Assembly: GCF_003967035.1 (NCBI RefSeq)
Contig: NZ_AP018560.1
Span: 85,001-149,000, forward strand
Source of the DNA: Aerosticca soli
GTDB taxonomy: Bacteria > Pseudomonadota > Gammaproteobacteria > Xanthomonadales > Rhodanobacteraceae
Length of the DNA: 64,000 nucleotides
Direction of reading: 5' to 3'
Part shown: in pieces, positions 58,388-64,000 of the stretch
How positions within the stretch are numbered: position 1 is the first letter of the stretch
Layout: each line of letters opens with the position of its first letter
Translations under genes and position numbers: made by a program
Notes under the pieces: generated by a model
Databases searched by the model: none
The model's input: the letters and a program-made list of their open reading frames with translations, nothing else
What the model was told of the DNA's origin: nothing

Positions 58388-59131
58388 ATGTATACCCAAT
58401 GCCCCGCCTGCCTCACGGTGTTCGCGCTGGACGTGGGCCAGCTCGCCCAGACGCATGGCCAGGTGGTGTGCGGGCATTGCGCGGTGCCGTTCGACGCGCT
58501 GGCGCGGCTGACCGCGCAACTGCCGCCCGAACCGTTCCGGCAGTTGCCGCCCGCCGGCGCCGGGCCCGCACCGGTGCTGGAAGGGGCGGTGTACCGGCCC
58601 GCCGAGGTCGTGCCGGCCGCCGAGTCCGCGGCGCCGGCCTTCGTGGCCCGCCGCCGTGCCGGGCGGCACGACGGGGTGTGGGCGCTGCTGTGCCTCGTGC
58701 TGGTCTTGCTCCTCGCCGGCCAGCTCGGCTGGGCGTATCGCCAGGCACTGATCGCCGATCCGACCCTCGGCGGTGGTCTGCGCACGCTGTGCGCGCGGCT
58801 CGGTTGCCGCCTGCCGGCCGTGGCCGCGCCGGACCGCCTCGAACTCCTCCAGCGCGACCTGCGCGTGCATCCTCAGGTGCCCGGCGCGCTGCTGGTCAGC
58901 GCCACCGTGCACAATGCCGCGCCGTTCACCCAGCCCTATCCCGTGGTCAGGCTGGTGCTGACGGATGCGCGCGGCCGCCCGGTGGCGATGCGCCGGCTGC
59001 GCCCCGACGAGTATCTGGACGACCCGGCCATGCTGTACGAGGGTCTGCCGGCCGGGGCCAACGTCACCCTCGTCGTCGAGCTGGCCGATCCGGGGCGCCG
59101 GGCTACCGGCTTCACCCTCGACTTCGAATGA
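58388..59131 (+). CDS. Zinc-ribbon, DUF3426 membrane protein
   Basis: A 247-residue protein with an N-terminal zinc ribbon (two CxxC pairs, CPAC and CGHC, residues about 5-31), a proline-rich linker, one membrane helix (about 97-117, LLCLVLVLLLAGQLGWAY) and an extracytoplasmic DUF3426 domain to the end. The role is unknown; it occupies the usual place between prmA and fis in this lineage. ATG 58388 fits the family N-terminus MYTQCPAC. Confidence 0.88.
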   Translation: MYTQCPACLTVFALDVGQLAQTHGQVVCGHCAVPFDALARLTAQLPPEPFRQLPPAGAGPAPVLEGAVYRPAEVVPAAESAAPAFVARRRAGRHDGVWALLCLVLVLLLAGQLGWAYRQALIADPTLGGGLRTLCARLGCRLPAVAAPDRLELLQRDLRVHPQVPGALLVSATVHNAAPFTQPYPVVRLVLTDARGRPVAMRRLRPDEYLDDPAMLYEGLPAGANVTLVVELADPGRRATGFTLDFE

Positions 59132-59268
59132 TCGCCACGGCACTTAAATTTCCCATGCCTTGCGGGTAAACTCGCCACCCCCGCAGGCACGGCCTGTCGC
59201 CTGCCGGCGATCCGCCAGCACACCGAGGGTCGGCTCTGCCGCCCGCCACGCAAGTCGAGGGAAAGCCC

Positions 59269-59550
59269 GTGAACGTCGTCCGATTGCCTGCCACCGAGGC
59301 CAGCCGCGAGTCCTCGCCGCAGAGTGCACTGGGCGAATGCGTCACCCGCACCGTGCGGCGCTATCTCGCTGACATCGGCGACACGGTGTGCGACGAGGGC
59401 CTGCATGCGCTGGTGATCCGCGAAGTGGAGATCCCGCTGCTGCGCGAGGTGCTGGCCTTCCACGACGGCAACCAGAGTCGCGCCGCGGCGGCGCTCGGCA
59501 TCAATCGCGCCACGTTGCGCAAGAAGCTCACCCAGTACGGGCTGATCTGA
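59269..59550 (+). CDS. fis: DNA-binding protein Fis
   Basis: A 93-residue Fis, a nucleoid-associated bending protein that helps rRNA promoters and other sites. The C-terminal helix-turn-helix NQSRAAAALGINRATLRKKL is intact. The start is GTG at 59269 with GAGGGAAA just upstream. A perfect hairpin without T run (GCGCGCC 59573-59579, GGCGCGC 59584-59590) lies after the stop. The dusB gene that precedes fis in many Gammaproteobacteria is absent here. Confidence 0.93.
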   Translation: MNVVRLPATEASRESSPQSALGECVTRTVRRYLADIGDTVCDEGLHALVIREVEIPLLREVLAFHDGNQSRAAAALGINRATLRKKLTQYGLI

Positions 59551-59632
59551 ACCGGCCACCGCAAGCGCATGGGCGCGCCGGATGGCGCGCGTGCCGCAGG
59601 CGCCTTCCGTCCCCAGCAGCTTGGAGTGATAC

Positions 59633-59650
59633 GGACGTCCAGACGTCTGG
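59633..59650. promoter_or_regulatory. Tandem palindromes upstream of purH (MetJ-box-like)
   Basis: Two 8-bp palindromes abut, GGACGTCC (59633-59640) and AGACGTCT (59641-59648); the second lies in a 12-bp palindrome CCAGACGTCTGG (59639-59650). They lie just before the purH -10. AGACGTCT equals the E. coli MetJ consensus, but I have no evidence for MetJ in this genome. Confidence 0.5.
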
Positions 59651-59676
59651 AAAAAATCGGTGCACCGGGCTGCCGC

Positions 59677-59682
59677 TATAAT
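59677..59682 (+). promoter_or_regulatory. -10 element of purH
   Basis: A perfect TATAAT lies 34 bases upstream of the purH ATG. The -35 region is not a good match, and the palindromes at 59633-59650 lie at its place. Confidence 0.6.
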
Positions 59683-59715
59683 GCGAGGGATTCCATCCTT
59701 GCGAGCCCGCCTGTC

Positions 59716-61320
59716 ATGTCCGACGTCGTTCCCGTCCGCCGCGCGCTGCTCAGCGTTTCCGACAAGCAGGGCCTGACCGGACTGGCGCGGCGCCTAGCCG
59801 CGTGTGGCGTCGAGCTTCTTTCCACCGGCGGCACCGCCCGCGCGTTGCGCGAGGCCGGCCTCGCGGTGACGGAGGTGGGCGAGGCGACCGGCTTTCCCGA
59901 GATCATGGGCGGGCGCGTCAAGACGCTGCATCCCAAGGTGCATGGCGGCCTGCTCGGCCGGCGCGGCGTCGACGAGGCGGTGATGGCCGAACACGGCATC
60001 GCCCCGATCGACCTGCTGGTGCTCAACCTCTATCCCTTCGAGGCCACCGTCGCCAGGCCCGACTGCACGCTGGCAGAGGCCATCGAGCACATCGACATCG
60101 GCGGTCCGGCGATGCTGCGCTCGGCGGCCAAGAACTGGGATCGTGTCGGCGTGCTCACCGCACCCGCGCAGTACGAGCACGCGCTCGACGAGATCGAGCG
60201 GCACGGCGGACTCACCCGCGCCACGCGCTTCAAGCTCGCCGTGGCCGCTTTCAACGGCGTCGCCAACTACGACGGCGCGATCAGCGATTACCTTTCCTCG
60301 CTCAAGCTCGATCCGGCGCACGAGACCATCCTCGAGCGCGCGCCGTTTCCCGGCCAGGCCAACGGCCGCTTCGTCAAGCTGATGGACCTGCGCTACGGCG
60401 AGAACCCGCACCAGCAGGCGGCGTTCTATCGCGACCTTTACCCGGCGCCGGGCACGCTGGCTTGTTTTCGTCAGCTGCAGGGCAAGGAGCTGTCGTTCAA
60501 CAACATCGCCGACGCCGACGCGGCATGGGAATGCGTGCGCGGCTTCGCCGAGCCGGCCTGCGTGATCGTCAAGCACGCCAACCCCTGCGGCGTGGCGACG
60601 AGCGTGGAAGGCACGGCCGCGGCCTACGATCTGGCCTATGCCACCGATCCGACTTCGGCCTTCGGCGGGATCATCGCCTTCAACCGTATCGTCGACGCCG
60701 CCACGGTGCGCGCCATCGTCGAACGCCAGTTCGTCGAAGTGGTGCTGGCGCCCGGCTACGCGGACGACGCGCTGAAAGTCTTCGCGAAGAAGGGCAACGT
60801 GCGCGTGCTGGAAATCCCGCCGCCGGCCGACGGCGACCTCGCCGGCGCTAAGCCCGGCCATGATTGCAGGCGCGTGGGCTCCGGCCTGCTGATCCAGACT
60901 GCCGACACCGATCTACTCGGCGCCGACGGGCTCAAGGTGGTGACACGCGTCGCGCCGACGCCGGCGCAGATCGAGGATCTGCTCTTCGCCTGGCGGGTCG
61001 CCAAGTACGTCAAGTCCAACGCCATCGTCTACGCCAAGGATCGCCGCACCATCGGCATCGGCGCCGGTCAGATGAGCCGCGTGGTCAGCGCCAAGATCGC
61101 CGGCCTCAAGGCCGCCGAGGCGGGGCTGGAAGTGCGCGGCGCGGTGATGGCGTCCGATGCGTTCTTCCCGTTCCGCGACGGCATCGACGCCGCCGCCGCG
61201 GTCGGCATCGGCGCGGTGATCCAGCCGGGCGGCTCGATGCGCGATGCCGAGGTGATCGCCGCCGCCGACGAACACGGCATGGCGATGGTCTTCACCGGCA
61301 TGCGTCACTTCCGCCACTGA
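59716..61320 (+). CDS. purH: Bifunctional AICAR transformylase/IMP cyclohydrolase
   Basis: A 534-residue enzyme that performs the last two steps of IMP synthesis. The N-terminal IMP cyclohydrolase (about 1-200) has [15 protein letters not shown] and [19 protein letters not shown]. The C-terminal transformylase has [23 protein letters not shown] and [12 protein letters not shown] take ATG 59716, the family N-terminus; the earlier in-frame start at 59569 overlaps the promoter. purD, often the next gene, does not follow in this window. Confidence 0.97.
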   Translation: MSDVVPVRRALLSVSDKQGLTGLARRLAACGVELLSTGGTARALREAGLAVTEVGEATGFPEIMGGRVKTLHPKVHGGLLGRRGVDEAVMAEHGIAPIDLLVLNLYPFEATVARPDCTLAEAIEHIDIGGPAMLRSAAKNWDRVGVLTAPAQYEHALDEIERHGGLTRATRFKLAVAAFNGVANYDGAISDYLSSLKLDPAHETILERAPFPGQANGRFVKLMDLRYGENPHQQAAFYRDLYPAPGTLACFRQLQGKELSFNNIADADAAWECVRGFAEPACVIVKHANPCGVATSVEGTAAAYDLAYATDPTSAFGGIIAFNRIVDAATVRAIVERQFVEVVLAPGYADDALKVFAKKGNVRVLEIPPPADGDLAGAKPGHDCRRVGSGLLIQTADTDLLGADGLKVVTRVAPTPAQIEDLLFAWRVAKYVKSNAIVYAKDRRTIGIGAGQMSRVVSAKIAGLKAAEAGLEVRGAVMASDAFFPFRDGIDAAAAVGIGAVIQPGGSMRDAEVIAAADEHGMAMVFTGMRHFRH

Positions 61321-61401
61321 AATCCGCAGAGCCGCGCAGCCTGCCAAAAAGCGCGGCCTCGACCGGCATCCACCCGTCGCGGTTTCCGCTGTCGCGGGGG
61401 C

Positions 61402-61686
61402 TCATACGAAGCGCTGTACCAGCTGCCGCCATTCCTCTTCGGGCGATCCCGCGAACGGCGCCATGCCGGCTCGGCGATACCAGTAGCGGGCGTTGTCCAG
61501 ATCGCCCTCCAGCCGATGCAGATGCGCGTGGATCGCGGCGGCGCCGGCATCGGCGAGCGGCTGCACCAGGCGGTGCGCGCGGTCGAGCTCGCCGCGATGC
61601 AGCCACCACAGCGCCTGCAGGTGTGCGGGCAGGTCCTGCGGCGGCTGCGCATCGGCGAGCGAGGCGAGAAAGGTGGATCGGTCCAT
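61402..61686 (-). CDS. Small helical protein of unknown function
   Basis: I do not recognise a function for this 94-residue soluble protein. It is helix-rich with a repeat-like pattern, LHRGELDRAHRLVQPLADAG and HLHRLEGDLDNARYWYRRAG, suggestive of a two-unit tetratricopeptide-like fold. There is no signal peptide. It is convergent with purH and divergent from the glutathione transferase gene. Confidence 0.6.
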   Translation of the reverse strand: MDRSTFLASLADAQPPQDLPAHLQALWWLHRGELDRAHRLVQPLADAGAAAIHAHLHRLEGDLDNARYWYRRAGMAPFAGSPEEEWRQLVQRFV

Positions 61687-61770
61687 GGCGTTTTTTGCGA
61701 TCGGTTTTCCTCACGTCCCTTTGTGCGGCGCTCTGCAAGGCTTGGCAAGAGCCTTCGCGAGGAAACGGCC

Positions 61771-62475
61771 ATGCGTTACCGGCTTTACTACTGGACCGGC
61801 ATCCAGGGCCGCGGCGAGTTCGTCCGCCTGGCGCTGGAGGATGCCGGCGCCGACTATGTGGACGTCTGTCGCGTGCAGGGCGATGCGGCCATGCAGCCTT
61901 TCCTGGCGGGCAAGGCGTCCGGCACGCGTCCATTCGCGCCACCGTTCCTCAAGCACGGCCGCCGGGTGCTGGCGCAGACGGCGGCGATCCTTGCCTATCT
62001 GGCGCCGCGGCATGGCCTGGTGAGCACCGCCGAAAGCGCGCGCTGGAAGGCGCATCAGCTGCAGTTGACCATCGCCGACCTGGTCACCGAGGTGCACGAC
62101 ACCCACCATCCGATCGCCGCGAGTCTCTATTACGAGGACCAGCGCGAGGCGGCGCTGGCCCGGGCCAGCGCCTTCCGGCGCGAGCGGCTGCCCAAGTACC
62201 TCGACTATGGCGAGCAGATGCTGGCGGCCGGCGGCGGCCGGTACCTGCTGGGCCGGCCTACCTATGTCGATCTGTCGCTGTTCCAGCTGATGGCCGGGCT
62301 GGACTATGCCTTTCCCCGCGCGATGCGGCGGCTGCGCCGGCGGACCGTGCGTCTGCGCGCGCTGGCCGCGCGGGTGGCCGAGCGGCCGCGCATCGCCGCC
62401 TACCTCGCTTCGCCACGGCGGCTCGCGTTCAACGAAAACGGCATCTTCCGCCACTATCCCGAACTCGACGACTGA
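61771..62475 (+). CDS. Glutathione S-transferase family protein
   Basis: A 234-residue two-domain protein. The N-terminal thioredoxin-like domain begins MRYRLYYWTGIQGRGEFVRL with the Tyr pair typical of alpha/mu/pi-like enzymes, and the glutathione-site AQTAAILAYLA follows. The C-terminal all-helical domain contains LLGRPTYVDLSLFQL. It likely conjugates or reduces electrophiles with glutathione; the substrate is unknown. GAGGAAA precedes the ATG at 61771. The open frame upstream overlaps the opposite-strand gene and is ignored. Confidence 0.9.
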   Translation: MRYRLYYWTGIQGRGEFVRLALEDAGADYVDVCRVQGDAAMQPFLAGKASGTRPFAPPFLKHGRRVLAQTAAILAYLAPRHGLVSTAESARWKAHQLQLTIADLVTEVHDTHHPIAASLYYEDQREAALARASAFRRERLPKYLDYGEQMLAAGGGRYLLGRPTYVDLSLFQLMAGLDYAFPRAMRRLRRRTVRLRALAARVAERPRIAAYLASPRRLAFNENGIFRHYPELDD

Positions 62476-62480
62476 CCGGC

Positions 62481-62912
62481 TCAGAACAGCGCGATCACCA
62501 CCGCGCCGGCGACGATCAGGCCGCCGCCGATCAGGAGCGGCAGGCTCGGTTTCTCGCCGAGGAACACCAGCGCCAGCACGATCGCGATGGCCACGCTCAG
62601 CTTGTCGATCGGCGCCACCCGACTCACCGGCCCGAGCTGCAGCGCGCGGTAGTAGCACAGCCATGACAGCCCGGTGGCCAGCGCCGAGAGCACCAGGAAG
62701 GTCCAGCTCTTCCACGAAGCCGGCTCGGGCCGGGCCCATTCGCCGCGCACGCTGATGAGAACGGCGGTGAACAGCACGATCACCACGGTGCGGACGAAGG
62801 TGGCGAGATTGCTGTTCATGCCGGCCACGCCGAGCTTGCCGAACAGCGCGGTGAGCGCGGCGAAGAACGCCGAACCCAGCGCATACGGCAACCAGCTGGC
62901 GCGCCACGTCAT
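62481..62912 (-). CDS. Half-size EamA (DMT) transporter
   Basis: A 143-residue membrane protein carrying a single EamA unit of about five helices (from LPYALGSAFFAALTALFGKLG to the closing GEKPSLPLLIGGGLIVAGAVVIALF). Half-size members act as dimers, like SMR-type proteins, whereas the protein at 42944-43786 has two units. The stop is five bases from the convergent GST gene stop. It starts 11 bases after the DUF2782 gene, so the two are cotranscribed. Confidence 0.82.
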   Translation of the reverse strand: MTWRASWLPYALGSAFFAALTALFGKLGVAGMNSNLATFVRTVVIVLFTAVLISVRGEWARPEPASWKSWTFLVLSALATGLSWLCYYRALQLGPVSRVAPIDKLSVAIAIVLALVFLGEKPSLPLLIGGGLIVAGAVVIALF

Positions 62913-62923
62913 GAAAAACCGGC

Positions 62924-63367
62924 TCAGTCGCCGCTGGAGGAGGCCGCCGCCGGCGGGCTCTTGCCCCATTCCAGCAGCTTGTACATGGCCGGGTTGTCCG
63001 GCCGCTTGCCGTGTTCGTCGACCATCCGCCCCTGCGGGTCGACCATGTAGGTCTGCGGCACGCCGCCGCGCGGCGTGATCACCACCATGTAGACCTGCCC
63101 GCTGCGGCGGTATTCCTGGATGGTGGTGTCGCCGCGCCGATGCACGCTCACTTCCGGCATCTCGTCCGTGGTGGCCGGCGACGGCTGCGTGGCGGGGGCC
63201 GGTGCCGGCGTGGCGGCCGGCGTGGCCTGGGCGGGCTTCACAGGGCTGGCCTTGACGCCCGGATCGTCGATGCCCGGCGGCGGCAGTCCCGGGCCCGGCG
63301 GCGCGGTCTGCGCCGTGGCGGCGCAGGCGAACGCGAATCCGGCAAGCGGCAGCAGAGGAATCTTCAT
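62924..63367 (-). CDS. DUF2782 family exported protein
   Basis: A 147-residue protein with a signal peptide (1-19, ending ATA) and a long Pro/Ala-rich linker (about 20-68). The folded part, [28 protein letters not shown] then [12 protein letters not shown], matches DUF2782, a family found next to polA in many Gammaproteobacteria. The role is unknown. It diverges from polA across an 86-base gap. Confidence 0.85.
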   Translation of the reverse strand: MKIPLLPLAGFAFACAATAQTAPPGPGLPPPGIDDPGVKASPVKPAQATPAATPAPAPATQPSPATTDEMPEVSVHRRGDTTIQEYRRSGQVYMVVITPRGGVPQTYMVDPQGRMVDEHGKRPDNPAMYKLLEWGKSPPAAASSSGD

Positions 63368-63453
63368 GGCGGGCTCCTTGGCGTGCCGCCAAGCATAACA
63401 GCGCGGCTTGCGCGCATCGGAGGCGGCGCGGAAGGCCGTGCGAGAATGGCGGC

Positions 63454-64000
63454 ATGCCCAAGCTCGTGCTGATCGACGGTTCCTCGTATCTCTATCGCGC
63501 CTTCCACGCGCTGCCGCCGCTGTCCAACGCGCAGGGCGAACCGACCGGCGCGCTGTTCGGCGTGGTCAACATGCTGCGCGCCACGCTGAAGGCGGCGCCG
63601 GACTACCTCGCCTTCGTCGCCGATGCGCCCGGGCCCAACTTCCGCAACGAGCTGTATGCGGCCTACAAGGCCAACCGGCCGTCGATGCCCGAGGAGCTGC
63701 GCGCCCAGGTCGAGCCGATGCTGGCCATCGTCGAGGCGCTCGGCGTGCCGATCCTGCGCATCCCGGGGGTGGAGGCCGACGACGTCATCGGCACCCTGGC
63801 CGAGCAGGCGCACGCGCAGGGCATCGAGGTGGAGATCTCCACCGGCGACAAGGATTTCGCCCAGCTGGTACGGCCCGGCATCACCCTGGTCAACACCATG
63901 ACCAACACGGTCACCGACACCGCGCGGGTGATCGAGAAGTTCGGCGTGTCGCCCGAGCGGGTGGTCGATTTACTCGCCCTGACCGGCGACAGCATCGACA
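63454..64000 (+). CDS. polA: DNA polymerase I, N-terminal part (runs off the window)
   Basis: The first 182 codons of DNA polymerase I. The stretch seen is the 5'-3' exonuclease domain, with [18 protein letters not shown] at the start, [21 protein letters not shown], the acidic-residue block [11 protein letters not shown] and [11 protein letters not shown]. It removes RNA primers and damaged strands in repair and Okazaki maturation. ATG 63454 gives the family N-terminus. The 3'-5' exonuclease and polymerase domains lie beyond the right edge. Confidence 0.96.
   Translation, partial: MPKLVLIDGSSYLYRAFHALPPLSNAQGEPTGALFGVVNMLRATLKAAPDYLAFVADAPGPNFRNELYAAYKANRPSMPEELRAQVEPMLAIVEALGVPILRIPGVEADDVIGTLAEQAHAQGIEVEISTGDKDFAQLVRPGITLVNTMTNTVTDTARVIEKFGVSPERVVDLLALTGDSID

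Overview
The window is a gene-dense, high-GC segment from a gammaproteobacterial chromosome. Gene content points to Xanthomonadales/Lysobacterales, most likely the Rhodanobacteraceae (Dyella, Frateuria and Rhodanobacter type). Pointers are the aroQ-accB-accC-prmA-DUF3426-fis-purH string, DUF2782 next to polA, a monomeric NADP isocitrate dehydrogenase, a GumN-like protein and adjacent rpmB-rpmG. This placement rests on family recognition, not on a database search. I see no insertion sequence, prophage, CRISPR array or tRNA gene.

Layout. 1-2403: 3' part of a 23S rRNA gene, 5S rRNA and a terminator. 2452-5914: rhomboid protease with a DUF1820 gene, then the three-gene 5-oxoprolinase operon pxpB-pxpC-pxpA, closed by a run of hairpins (5915-6063). 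6071-8655 (minus): glutamine amidotransferase and an orphan GspE/PilB-type ATPase. 8770-12923: glyQ-glyS, then a YbaY-like lipoprotein sharing a bidirectional terminator with rpmB-rpmG. 13850-18487: secB, gpsA and a SNF2 helicase. 18513-25048: rep helicase, tdk, an unknown protein, a HigB-HigA toxin-antitoxin pair with a recognisable promoter/operator, mutM and gnd. 25125-28457 (minus): four-gene ABC export-type operon with GldG-like and DUF4340-like partners. 28619-34147: fatty acid desaturase, queF, a secreted S9 peptidase, an XRE-cupin regulator and an NTF2-like protein whose signal peptide is cut off by an in-frame stop. 34380-41216: glgX and lhr. 41229-49566: S10 peptidase, an EamA transporter, rluE, a NYN-domain protein, a GH3 glycosidase, an aldo/keto reductase and a degenerate TraB/GumN protein. 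49686-54876: isocitrate dehydrogenase, amino-acid permease, zinc alcohol dehydrogenase. 54997-61320: aroQ-accB-accC-prmA-DUF3426-fis-purH. 61402-64000: small unknown gene, glutathione transferase, half-size EamA protein, DUF2782, and the start of polA.

Most genes are housekeeping: translation (rRNA, GlyRS, L28/L33, PrmA), nucleotide and DNA metabolism (tdk, purH, rep, lhr, mutM, polA), lipid precursor supply (acc, gpsA, desaturase), carbon metabolism (gnd, icd, glgX) and secretion (secB). A secreted set (S9 and S10 peptidases, GH3 enzyme) suggests a life on polymers and peptides. The most notable signals are the stop-split NTF2 gene, the apparently leaderless higBA transcript, the triple-hairpin element after pxpA, the linked ABC/GldG/DUF4340 operon, tandem palindromes before purH, and two proteins (Tdk, TraB/GumN) that have lost hallmark metal-site residues. 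Nothing here is clearly a wholly new system.
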